Positions 47,727-56,320 of a stretch of 64,000 nucleotides of DNA are shown here, piece after piece (the first letter of the stretch is position 1; the number at the start of each line of letters is the position of its first letter). The position numbers and the translations under genes were made by a program. Source of the DNA: Azospirillum brasilense (lineage in GTDB: Bacteria > Pseudomonadota > Alphaproteobacteria > Azospirillales > Azospirillaceae); contig NZ_VITI01000005.1 in the NCBI RefSeq assembly GCF_007827795.1, positions 62,001 to 126,000 of the forward strand. The letters run 5' to 3'. Below the pieces are notes generated by a model. The model was not told the DNA's origin and made no database searches. It was given only the letters and a program-made list of their open reading frames with translations.

Positions 47727-48626
47727 CTAAGGAGCGGGGACCACGCGATTGCGCCCTTCGGCCTTCGCCCGATAGAGCGCGGCGTCGGCCACCCGGAGCG
47801 CCTCGTCGATGCCGCCGGGCGCCTCCGGCATCACGGCGGCGACGCCGAAGCTGGCGGTCATGCGGAAGGAATCGCTGTTCGGCCCCATTTCCTGCGCGGC
47901 GACGCGCTGGCGCAAGCGCTCCGCCACGGCCGACGCGTCCGCCAACGCGGTGTTGGGGAGCAGGACCACGAACTCCTCCCCGCCGTACCGCCCGATCAGG
48001 TCGCCGGGGCGCAGGGCGCCGTCCAACGTCTTGACGAAACGCTGCAGGGCCTCGTCGCCGGCGGCGTGGCCGCGGCTGTCGTTGATGCGCTTGAAATGGT
48101 CGATGTCGGCGATCAGCAGGGACAGGGGCTGCCGCGACCGCAGCGCCCGCCGGATCTCCTCGCCCGCACGCTCCAGAAGGGCGCGCCGGTTGGCGACTCC
48201 GGTCAGCGGGTCGGTCTGCGCCTGCGCGACCAGCAGCCGGTGCATTTCGGTGATCCGGCCGCCCGCCTTCAGCCGCGCCTTCAGGTGGGCGCGGTTGACC
48301 GGCTTGTGGATGAAGTCGTCCGCCCCGGCGTCCAGCGCCTCCATTTCGTAGAAAGGTTCGTCATGGGACGTCATCAGGATGAGGTAGCTGTAGGCGGTGC
48401 GCGGATCGGCTTTCAGATGCCAGCACACTTCCAGCCCCGACAGCCACGGCATCTCCCAGTCGATGATGGCGATGTCGAAGGGTTCGGCCTGGGCGCGCTC
48501 CAGCGCTTCCCGGCCATCCTTGGCCAGGATCACATCATGCCCGTAGGACGCCACCTGCTCCGAAAGCATGGTGCGCATCAGGACCGTATCGTCGGCGATA
48601 AGCACGCGCATGGCGGGAAACTGCAT
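47727..48626 (-). CDS. PleD-like response regulator diguanylate cyclase (REC-GGDEF)
   Basis: 299 residues. The receiver (about 6-120) has D12/D13, phospho-acceptor D56 in IIDWEMPW and K108 in HKPV. The GGDEF domain (about 138-297) has DPLTGVANRRAL, active-site GGEEF (215-219) and inhibitory I-site RPGD (206-209), so it should make c-di-GMP with product feedback. ATG 48626 is chosen for spacing from AAAGGG; 48629 and 48611 are alternatives. The partner kinase is not adjacent. It is divergent from the PRPP-synthetase-like gene. Confidence 0.94.
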   Translation of the reverse strand: MQFPAMRVLIADDTVLMRTMLSEQVASYGHDVILAKDGREALERAQAEPFDIAIIDWEMPWLSGLEVCWHLKADPRTAYSYLILMTSHDEPFYEMEALDAGADDFIHKPVNRAHLKARLKAGGRITEMHRLLVAQAQTDPLTGVANRRALLERAGEEIRRALRSRQPLSLLIADIDHFKRINDSRGHAAGDEALQRFVKTLDGALRPGDLIGRYGGEEFVVLLPNTALADASAVAERLRQRVAAQEMGPNSDSFRMTASFGVAAVMPEAPGGIDEALRVADAALYRAKAEGRNRVVPAP

Positions 48627-48816
48627 CATCCCTTTGTCTGCGGTCAATGAGCAGCGGACGTCCGCGGCGTCATTTCCAAGCGTCTGTTCCTGCCGTCCTA
48701 TCGCCTTCTCGGTAACGTTGCGCCAAAGGTCGTGGTCGCCCCGATGCGACCCTTGCGGCATAGTATGGGCCGAACGGGGCGCCCTTGTCCGGGCGCGCAA
48801 CGCAAGAGGGAACAGC

Positions 48817-49710
48817 ATGGCCCGCTATACGGGCGTCTACGGATTTCCGGAATCGGCCGCCGGCGCGCGGCGTCTGGCCGAGGCTCTGAACGTTCCCTGC
48901 CACATCGCCGAACTGCACCGCTTCCCCGACGGGGAAAGCCTCGTCCGTCTGCCGGAACCGGTGGAGCGGGCCGTGGTCTACCGCTCGCTCGACCGTCCGA
49001 ACGACAAGCTGGTGGAACTGACGCTGGCCGCCTCCGTCCTGCGCCGCCAGGGCGCCACGGAGCTGTGCCTCGTCGCCCCCTACATGGCCTACATGCGCCA
49101 GGACGCGGTGTTCCGCCCCGGCGAGCCGGTCAGCCAGACGGTGGTCGGGGATTGGCTTGCCCGGCTGTTCGATCGCTTCGTCTGCGTGGAGCCGCATCTG
49201 CACCGCACCCACACGCTGGACGAGGTGTTCGTCGGGCGCCCCTCCGTCTGCCTCAGCGGCGCCGGGGCCATCGCCGAGCGGCTGCGCCGTGATGGGGTCG
49301 CGCCCGACACCGTGATCGTCGGCCCGGACGAGGAGGCCGCCCCGCTGGTCGAGGCGGTGGCCGGACCGCTCGGCCTCACCGCCCTGGTCGGGCGGAAGGA
49401 GCGGCGCGGCGACCGCGACGTGACGGTGACGCTGCCCGACGGCGCGCCGCTGGCCGGGCGGCCCGTGGTGATCGTCGACGATGTCATCAGCTCCGGCGAG
49501 ACCATTTTCTCCTGCGCGCGGGCGGCGCGGGCCGCCGGGGCGGCGTCGGTCCGGGTGTTCGGAGTCCACGCCCTGTTCGATGCCGCGGTGGCTGCCCGCT
49601 TCGAGGCGGAAGGGCTCGGCACGCCGCTGTCCTGCGACGGGGTTCCCCACCCCAGCAACGCCCTGCCGCTCGCCCGGCTGATCGCCGACGCGCTGCTGGC
49701 ACCCTGTTGA
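48817..49710 (+). CDS. Ribose-phosphate pyrophosphokinase-like protein
   Basis: A 297-residue protein of the PRPP synthetase/phosphoribosyltransferase fold: FPDGES for ATP/ribose-5-P binding, YMAYMRQD (89-96), HLHR (127-130), a Lys-Glu-Arg loop KERRGDRDV with K194, and the PRPP loop VVIVDDVISSGETI (217-230). It is divergent from housekeeping Prs and about 15 residues shorter. It is followed 77 bp later by a beta-CASP RNA nuclease, which suggests a role in recycling ribose phosphate from RNA. AAGAGGG precedes ATG 48817. Confidence 0.88.
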   Translation: MARYTGVYGFPESAAGARRLAEALNVPCHIAELHRFPDGESLVRLPEPVERAVVYRSLDRPNDKLVELTLAASVLRRQGATELCLVAPYMAYMRQDAVFRPGEPVSQTVVGDWLARLFDRFVCVEPHLHRTHTLDEVFVGRPSVCLSGAGAIAERLRRDGVAPDTVIVGPDEEAAPLVEAVAGPLGLTALVGRKERRGDRDVTVTLPDGAPLAGRPVVIVDDVISSGETIFSCARAARAAGAASVRVFGVHALFDAAVAARFEAEGLGTPLSCDGVPHPSNALPLARLIADALLAPC

Positions 49711-49787
49711 CGGCATCCTGTTGACGGGCCGGTAACCCTTCGTCAGGCAGGATGGAGGGACAGGGCACAACAAGGCGGGGTTTCGCC

Positions 49788-51395
49788 ATGACACTGTCCC
49801 TCACCTTCCACGGCGCCGTCGGCACGGTCACCGGCTCCTGCTTCCGCATCCGCACCGGCGACGGCGACCTGCTGATCGACTGCGGCCTGTTCCAGGGCAC
49901 CAAGACGGTCAAGGAGCTGAACTACCGGCCCTTTCCCTTCAAGCCCTCCGCCGTGAAGGCGGTGCTGCTGACCCACGCGCACATCGACCATTCCGGCCTG
50001 CTGCCGAAGCTGGTCCGCCAGGGCTTCAAGGGGCGGGTGCACGCGACCGCCGGCACCGCCGACCTGCTGGCCTACATGCTGCCCGACAGCGGCTACATCC
50101 AGGAGACGGAGGTGGAGCGGTTGAACCGCCGCAACCGCCAGCGCGGGCGCCCGGCGGTGGAGCCGATCTACACCCAGGCCGACGCCCAGGCGGCCATCCG
50201 CCGCCTGCACGCGGTCGATTACGGGGAGTGGGTGAAGGTGCTGCCCGGCATCCGCGCCCGCTTCTGGCAGGCCGGGCACATCCTCGGCTCGGCGTCGGTG
50301 GAGTTGGAGGTGACGCGCGGCGGGACGGCGGAGACCATCCTGTTCTCCGGCGACCTCGGGCCGGGCGGCAAGTCCTTCCACGCCGACGCGGAGGGGCCGC
50401 CGCGGCCCGACTGGATGGTGCTGGAGACCACCTACGGCAACCGCGAGCGGGTCGAGATGGGCGAGGCCGAGCGGCAGGCCCTGCTGCGCGACGAGGTGCG
50501 GGCGGCGCTCGCCGCAGGCGGCACGCTGCTGATCCCGGCCTTCGCGGTGGAGCGCACGCAGGAGCTTCTCTACGACCTGCACCGGCTGTTCGACCGCGGC
50601 GAGATCCCCATGGTCGACGTCTTCCTCGACTCGCCGCTGGCCGACGCGGTCACCGGTGTGTTCCGCCGTCACCTGGGCGATCTCGGCACCGACGGCGACC
50701 CCTTCGCCCGGACCAACCTGCACCGTGTGCGCTCCGTCGCGGAAAGCCAGAAGCTGAATGCGCTGAAGGGCGGCGCCATCATCATGGCGGCCAGCGGCAT
50801 GTGCGACGCCGGGCGCATCCGCCACCACCTGAAGAACCATCTGTGGCGCCCGGAGGACACGGTCCTGCTGGTCGGTTACCAGGCGCCGGGCACGCTGGGC
50901 CATCTGTTGCAGCAGGGGGCGGCGAACGTCCGCATCCATGGCGAGGAGATCGCCGTGCGCGCCCGCATCCGGTCGCTGGACGTCTATTCCGGCCACGCCG
51001 ACCGCAGCAGCCTGCTGGCCTGGGTGGCGGCGCGGCAGGGCGTGCGGCGCGGCCTGTTTCTGGTGCATGGCGAGGAGGAAGCCCGCGCCGGCCTGCGCGA
51101 CGCCCTGGTCCGCCGCGGCTGGGACCCGGCGCTGATCCGCCTGCCCGAACTGGATGAGGTCGCCGACCTGACCGCCGCCACCCCGGCGCGCACGCCGGCG
51201 ATGGCCCAGGACGGTCCGCCGCGGCTGGAGCCGGAGGCCGTGGCCGCCGGGCGGGACTGGCACAACCGCTACGCCGCCTTCCTGCTGGACCTGCACCGGG
51301 CGCTGGACGCGGCACCCGACGACGCGGCGCGCGAGGCGCTGCTCCGTGGGATGGGCGACCGCCTGCCGCAGGCCGAGGGGCCGCCGGTGGGCTGA
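49788..51395 (+). CDS. Beta-CASP metallo-beta-lactamase-fold RNA nuclease
   Basis: A 535-residue protein with the CPSF73/YSH1-like layout. It has an MBL core with H-x-H-x-D-H (HAHIDH, 63-68), GHILGSAS and SGDLGPGG, the beta-CASP insert (IPAFAVERTQELLYDL, DSPLADAVTGVFRRH), motif ASGMCDAGRIRHHLKNHL, and the RNA-specificity segment VYSGHADRSSLLAW with LVHGEEEA. Such enzymes cut or trim RNA in the cytoplasm. ATG 49788 follows AAGGCGGGG. A C-terminal helical extension of about 80 residues is unusual. It may form an operon with the PRPP-synthetase-like gene. Confidence 0.94.
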   Translation: MTLSLTFHGAVGTVTGSCFRIRTGDGDLLIDCGLFQGTKTVKELNYRPFPFKPSAVKAVLLTHAHIDHSGLLPKLVRQGFKGRVHATAGTADLLAYMLPDSGYIQETEVERLNRRNRQRGRPAVEPIYTQADAQAAIRRLHAVDYGEWVKVLPGIRARFWQAGHILGSASVELEVTRGGTAETILFSGDLGPGGKSFHADAEGPPRPDWMVLETTYGNRERVEMGEAERQALLRDEVRAALAAGGTLLIPAFAVERTQELLYDLHRLFDRGEIPMVDVFLDSPLADAVTGVFRRHLGDLGTDGDPFARTNLHRVRSVAESQKLNALKGGAIIMAASGMCDAGRIRHHLKNHLWRPEDTVLLVGYQAPGTLGHLLQQGAANVRIHGEEIAVRARIRSLDVYSGHADRSSLLAWVAARQGVRRGLFLVHGEEEARAGLRDALVRRGWDPALIRLPELDEVADLTAATPARTPAMAQDGPPRLEPEAVAAGRDWHNRYAAFLLDLHRALDAAPDDAAREALLRGMGDRLPQAEGPPVG

Positions 51396-51481
51396 TCGGC
51401 CTGCCCTCGGACGGGTGGCGCATGCTATAGATCGGCGATGGCAGATCGGTGACGGCCGCGCAACAAAGGGATGGCGGGACG

Positions 51482-51988
51482 ATGGGGAAGGTGGCGAACA
51501 TCGTGGTCCAGATGGCGCGGAAGCTGACCGACGACAACGCCCGGCTGGGCCGTGTTCGCAACGCCGGCAAGCCCAAGACCTTTCCCCATTTCCGGGAGAT
51601 CCGGAACGCGTATCTGGACATCCAGGGGCTGGTCTTTTCGATCCAGGAACGCTTGCAGGAAGCGGGGAACGAACTGCCGTCCAACTTTCCGCAATGGGTG
51701 ATCCGGCAGAAGCTGACCGCCATCGCCCATTTCACCGACATCAGTTACGCCTTCGTCAGCGATCCGCCCTTGGCGCTGACCAGCTCGCTCGGCGCCTTCG
51801 ACGTCCTTCAGGCGGAGCAGAAGGCCTTTTCGGAAACGCTGAACGCCTTCGACATGATGCTGATGGAAGCGGGCATCGACGACAAGACCGCCGACGAACT
51901 GGACGCCACCCGCACGAAGATCGAGCAGATCCTGGGCATGATCGAGACGCTTCTGGAAAACAGCCCCAAGGTTCTGCAGGAGTTTTGA
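51482..51988 (+). CDS. Hypothetical protein, 168 aa
   Basis: A soluble helical protein (VANIVVQMARKLTDDNARLGRV, FREIRNAYLDIQGLVFSIQERLQEAGNEL, LDATRTKIEQILGMIETLLENSPKVL). No family recognised. It starts 86 bp after the beta-CASP gene on the same strand and could be its last operon partner. GTG 51449 upstream is a less likely start. Confidence 0.75.
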   Translation: MGKVANIVVQMARKLTDDNARLGRVRNAGKPKTFPHFREIRNAYLDIQGLVFSIQERLQEAGNELPSNFPQWVIRQKLTAIAHFTDISYAFVSDPPLALTSSLGAFDVLQAEQKAFSETLNAFDMMLMEAGIDDKTADELDATRTKIEQILGMIETLLENSPKVLQEF

Positions 51989-52165
51989 ACAACCCCGCAC
52001 GCCAAGGGCGATTGCGGAAATATTTATACGCTTTTCGCACGGCCGCATTCTGGTTAAGGTCTACCGACGCGCGTCGTTTCCTCCGGCGGGTTCCGGGTGG
52101 TCGGCGGACGGCAGGGGCGCCCCGGAAAGGCGCCGCAGCGGCGTGACAGGCAGCTCGGTACGGCC

Positions 52166-54952
52166 ATGCAGAGGTCTTCAAGCCCCGATCCGATCGACCT
52201 CGCGCCCAGCGGGTCCGCCGCGGATTCGATGGCTGTTCCGAAGCGCCTTCCCCTGCTGGCCCTGCTGGCCGCGCTTCTGCTGACCGCCTTGGCTTGGCAC
52301 GACACCCGGCAGCGCGTCGCCGCGGACGCCGAAAGCCGCTTCGCCCTGCGGGTGGAGGAATTGCACCGCCGGTTCGAGAACCAGATCCAGGTCTATGTTC
52401 AGGTGACGCGCTCCGCCGCCGCCCTGTTCACCGCCTATCCGGAGGTGAAACGCGCGGAATGGAACCGCTTCGTGGACGGGTTGCACCTTGGGGAGCGCTT
52501 CCCGGGCATCACCGCCGTCGCGTTCGCGCGGGTCGCCGATCAATGGACGGGACCGGAGATGGTGACGGAAGCCCGGATGGACGGGCTGCGAAACTTCCGG
52601 ATCTGGCCGGAGGCGACCGGCCCGGTCCGGCTCGTCACCCTCTACGCCGCCCCGGTCAACGAACGCACCCTGCGCACGCTCGGCTACGACCTGCTGTCGG
52701 AGCCAACCCGCCGCGCCGCCGCGGAGCAGGCGCGGGACAGCGGCGAGCCGGCGGTCACCCGCGCCGTCGCCCTGCGGCTCGACGAGGGTGAATCCTCGCC
52801 GCCCGCCTTCATCGTGTTCCAGGCCGTCTACCTCGACGGGCTGAGCCCCGCCACGCAAGAGCAGCGGCGGGCCACCCTCGCCGGGGTGGTGATGACCCCG
52901 ATCCACGTCGCTCCGCTGGCCGAATCCGTGTTCGGACGGATGAACGACATCGCCGCGACGGTGTTCGAAGGCCGCGGAGAGTTTCCGCTCTACCGCAGCC
53001 GCCCGGAGCCGTCGGAGCAGCCATTGCTGACCGCGAGCCGGGACGTCGCCCTGGGCAGCCGCGTCTGGTCGGTCCAGTACGAAAGCCGTTTGAGCTTCGA
53101 GGATGGGGTGGACAGCTGGAAGCCGACGCTGGTCCTGGCGACGGGGCTGTCGCTCAGCGTTCTGCTGTCCACCCTGTTGTGGGCGCTGGCCGCGACGCGC
53201 GACCGGGCGCTGGTGATCGCCCGGCGCATCACCGCCTCGCTGCGCCGTCGCGAGACGGAGCTGGACCTGCTGTTCAACCAAGCGCCGCTGGGCATCGCCC
53301 TCATCGGGCCGGATGCCAAGATCACCGACTGCAACCCCGCCTTCGCCCGTGCGGTCGGGGTGGGGCGCGACGGGCTGATCGGAGTCGACACGAGGCTGCG
53401 CGCCCAGGACCCGGCGGTGATCGCCGCCATCGACTCCGCCATCGCCGGGGAGAGCGTGCGGCTGGAGGTCGAACGGCTGCTTCTGGCCGGCGGCCGGCAC
53501 AGCCATTTCTCCCTCCACCTCCAGCCGGTGTCCACCCCCGGCGATCCGCCCTTCGTCATGGCCTTCGTGGAGGATATCGGCGACAAGCGGCGGGCCGAGC
53601 AGCACATCCACTATCTGGCCCATTACGATCCGCTGACCGGCCTGCCCAACCGCGTCCTGCTGTTCGACCGCATCGCCCTGGCCACGCGGGAGGCGCGACG
53701 TAACGGCGGCAAGGTCGCCGTTCTGTTCATCGATCTGGATCACTTCAAGGTCATCAACGACAGCCTGGGCCACTCCTTCGGCGACGAGGTGCTGCGGTCG
53801 GTGGCGCGGCGGCTGCACGGCGGGATGCGGCCGACGGACACGGTGGGCCGGCTGGGTGGCGACGAGTTCCTGATCGTCATTCCGACCATCCGGAAGGCCG
53901 CGGAGGCCGCCGCGGTGGCGGACAAGGTGCTGGCGCAGCTGGCCGCGCCCTTCGCCATCGGCGGGCGGAACTTCGTGGTGTCGCCGAGCATCGGCATCAG
54001 CCTGTTTCCCGACGACGCGGAGGATGCCGAGGGGCTGATCCGCTGCGCCGACATCGCGATGTACAACGCCAAGGACGCCGGGCGGAACGCCTACCGCTTC
54101 GTCACGCGCGAGATGGGCGCGCGGTCCCGTGAACGTCTGGATCTGGAGGCGGCGCTGCGGCGGGCTCTGCAAAACGGGGAACTGTTCCTGGTCTACCAGC
54201 CGCAGCTGCGCATTTCCGACGACCTCGTGGTCGGGGTGGAGGCGCTGCTGCGCTGGCGCCACCCGGAAGCCGGCCTCATCATGCCCAACCGCTTCCTGCC
54301 GGTGGCCGAGGAAACCGGCCTGATCCAGGCCATCGGCGACTGGGTGCTGGACGAGGTGTGCGCCCAGGTCCGCCGCTGGCGCGACCAGATCGGCCTGACG
54401 GTGCCGATCGCCGTCAACGTCTCCGCCCAGCAGTTCCGCGACGGGCAGCTTCCTGCTAAGGTGGCCGCGGCGCTCGACCGCAATGGCCTCCAGGGGTGGG
54501 AGCTGGAAATCGAGGTGACCGAGGGCACCCTGATCGACGACGTTCCCTCGGCCATCGCGACGCTGCGCGCGCTGAAGCAGCGCGGGTGCCTGATCGCGCT
54601 GGACGATTTTGGCACCGGCTACTCCTCGCTCAACTACCTGCACCGCTTCCCGATCGACAAACTGAAGATCGACCGCTCCTTCATCCACGATCTCGAGCAG
54701 GACGGGGCCGGCGACTCCATCCCGCGGGCCATCGTCGGGCTGGGCCGCAGCCTCGGCCTGTCGGTGGTCGCCGAGGGGGTGGAGACGGAGGCGCAGCTCC
54801 AGCTCCTGCGCAGCCTGAAATGCGAGAGCTTCCAGGGCTACTTGTTCAGCCGCCCGGTCCTGGCGGAGGAGCTGGAGCCAATCCTGGCGCTGCGTGCCGC
54901 CCGTGGCCATCAAGCCTCGACAGCGGAGCCGATGGCGAGGGAGCCGGTGTAG
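52166..54952 (+). CDS. CHASE-PAS-GGDEF-EAL cyclic-di-GMP signalling protein
   Basis: About 928 residues. TM1 is near residues 27-44 (LPLLALLAALLLTALAW), a periplasmic CHASE sensor at about 70-270 (FPGITAVAFARV, LGYDLLSEPTRRAAAEQARDSGEPAVT), TM2 near 320-342, PAS at about 365-480, GGDEF with GGDEF at 564-568 and an I-site RPTD just before it, then EAL with E692-A693-L694, VNVSAQQF, EVTEGTL, DDFGTGYSSL, KLKIDRSF and VAEGVET. Both catalytic domains look intact, so net direction is set by signals. ATG 52229 is an alternative start. Confidence 0.95.
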   Translation: MQRSSSPDPIDLAPSGSAADSMAVPKRLPLLALLAALLLTALAWHDTRQRVAADAESRFALRVEELHRRFENQIQVYVQVTRSAAALFTAYPEVKRAEWNRFVDGLHLGERFPGITAVAFARVADQWTGPEMVTEARMDGLRNFRIWPEATGPVRLVTLYAAPVNERTLRTLGYDLLSEPTRRAAAEQARDSGEPAVTRAVALRLDEGESSPPAFIVFQAVYLDGLSPATQEQRRATLAGVVMTPIHVAPLAESVFGRMNDIAATVFEGRGEFPLYRSRPEPSEQPLLTASRDVALGSRVWSVQYESRLSFEDGVDSWKPTLVLATGLSLSVLLSTLLWALAATRDRALVIARRITASLRRRETELDLLFNQAPLGIALIGPDAKITDCNPAFARAVGVGRDGLIGVDTRLRAQDPAVIAAIDSAIAGESVRLEVERLLLAGGRHSHFSLHLQPVSTPGDPPFVMAFVEDIGDKRRAEQHIHYLAHYDPLTGLPNRVLLFDRIALATREARRNGGKVAVLFIDLDHFKVINDSLGHSFGDEVLRSVARRLHGGMRPTDTVGRLGGDEFLIVIPTIRKAAEAAAVADKVLAQLAAPFAIGGRNFVVSPSIGISLFPDDAEDAEGLIRCADIAMYNAKDAGRNAYRFVTREMGARSRERLDLEAALRRALQNGELFLVYQPQLRISDDLVVGVEALLRWRHPEAGLIMPNRFLPVAEETGLIQAIGDWVLDEVCAQVRRWRDQIGLTVPIAVNVSAQQFRDGQLPAKVAAALDRNGLQGWELEIEVTEGTLIDDVPSAIATLRALKQRGCLIALDDFGTGYSSLNYLHRFPIDKLKIDRSFIHDLEQDGAGDSIPRAIVGLGRSLGLSVVAEGVETEAQLQLLRSLKCESFQGYLFSRPVLAEELEPILALRAARGHQASTAEPMAREPV

Positions 54953-54958
54953 CGGCGG

Positions 54959-56140
54959 TCAGCGCGGGAAGGTCACCACCCCCTCTTCCGCGGCCTGCCA
55001 CGCCGGCTTGGCGTTGTGGCCGATGGTGCGCCGCTCCTCGTCCATCCGGTCCTGTTGCCGGCGCATCGAGAGGCGGTGGCGGTTCAGCCCGGACGCTTCG
55101 TCGCTACCGTACCCGCCATCGTACCCGCCGTCGTCCCGCACCCAGCCGCGCGCCACCGCCGCCCCGGCCAGCACGCCGAAACCGGCGACCACCGCGGCGG
55201 TGATCCAGGGGTGCATCCGGGCCTCGGTGTAGAGGCTGGTTTCGCGCACGAAGCGGTGCCGGCCGGCGCGCTCCCGCCCGTCGTCGCCGTGGCTGTGCAG
55301 GGCGTCGTTGCGCGGGCGGAGCGGCCCGCCGGAACGGATGACGCGCGGCAGGGTCCGTTCCATGATCCGGTCGGTGAGCCGCGGCGCGAAGGTTTCCGCC
55401 AGCGCGAACAGCTTGGCGCCGCCGCCGACATAGAGATCGCGCATCGGGCGGCGGGCGCAATGCAGGATGGCCTTCGCCACGACTTCCGGCGCGTAGACCG
55501 GGGGCGGGTTGCTCGGCTCCACCTCCATCAGGTTCAGGGCGTGGTCCTCGTACAGGCTGTCGACGGCCGCCGGCTTGATCAGGCTGACCGAGATGGGCAG
55601 GCCCTCCGCCTCCAGCTCCATGCGCAGCGCGTCGGTGAAGCCCTTCACGGCGTGCTTGGTGGCGACATAGGCGCCCTGGAGCGGAATGGCGCGGTCGGAC
55701 AGCACGCTGCCGATGTTGATCAGCGCCCCGCCGTTCCGCCGCAGGTGCGGGATGGCCGCCAGCGAGCCGTTGACCACGCCCCAGTAGTTCGTCTCGAACA
55801 GGCGGCGGTGGTCGTCCGGAGCGGTGTCCAGGAGCTTGCCGATGATCGCCACGCCGGCGTTGTTCACCCAGGTATCGATTCGGCCGTAGCTGCGGACCGC
55901 CGCGTCGGCTACCCGCCGCAGGGCGTCGGGGTCGGCCACGTCGGCGACGCAGTGGATCGCGTCCCCGCCCGCGGCGCGGATGTCCTCCGCCGCCTGGGCG
56001 AGCGCGTCGCGGTCGCGGGCGACCAGAACGATCTTGGCGCCCTGCCGGGCGGCCATGCGGGCGGTGACCAGCCCGATGCCGCTCGACGCGCCGGTGATGA
56101 CGATCACCTGCTCGTCTATGGGTTTGAGCCGCGGTTGCAT
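54959..56140 (-). CDS. SDR-family oxidoreductase with C-terminal membrane anchor
   Basis: 393 residues. The N-terminal 260 are a classical SDR: VIVITGASSGIG, NNAG, NIGSVLSDRAIP, the YVATK Tyr/Lys pair and VSLIKPAAVDS. The next part (YVGGGAKLFALAETFAPRLTDRIMERTL) is common in DltE/YqjQ-like SDRs. One membrane helix (WITAAVVAGFGVLAGAAVARGW) and a charged Gly/Arg/Asp tail follow, so the enzyme is probably membrane-tethered. AAGGAGACCC gives a perfect ribosome site. It is divergent from egtB, 180 bp away; substrate unknown, perhaps lipid. Confidence 0.92.
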   Translation of the reverse strand: MQPRLKPIDEQVIVITGASSGIGLVTARMAARQGAKIVLVARDRDALAQAAEDIRAAGGDAIHCVADVADPDALRRVADAAVRSYGRIDTWVNNAGVAIIGKLLDTAPDDHRRLFETNYWGVVNGSLAAIPHLRRNGGALINIGSVLSDRAIPLQGAYVATKHAVKGFTDALRMELEAEGLPISVSLIKPAAVDSLYEDHALNLMEVEPSNPPPVYAPEVVAKAILHCARRPMRDLYVGGGAKLFALAETFAPRLTDRIMERTLPRVIRSGGPLRPRNDALHSHGDDGRERAGRHRFVRETSLYTEARMHPWITAAVVAGFGVLAGAAVARGWVRDDGGYDGGYGSDEASGLNRHRLSMRRQQDRMDEERRTIGHNAKPAWQAAEEGVVTFPR

Positions 56141-56320
56141 GGGTCTCCTTCCTCCATCGTTCGATTGTCGGAATCGGGGCGTCATCCGCTGTGAACAGGC
56201 GGTTCGGCGGAGCGTTGCCGCCGGGCGGTGCGTCCGGGCCACTCCGAAAGGAGGGTTGGCGGCCCGATGAAGCGGCACAGCTTTACCGGGACCTGTCAGG
56301 CGGGGGAGGAAACATCGCCC

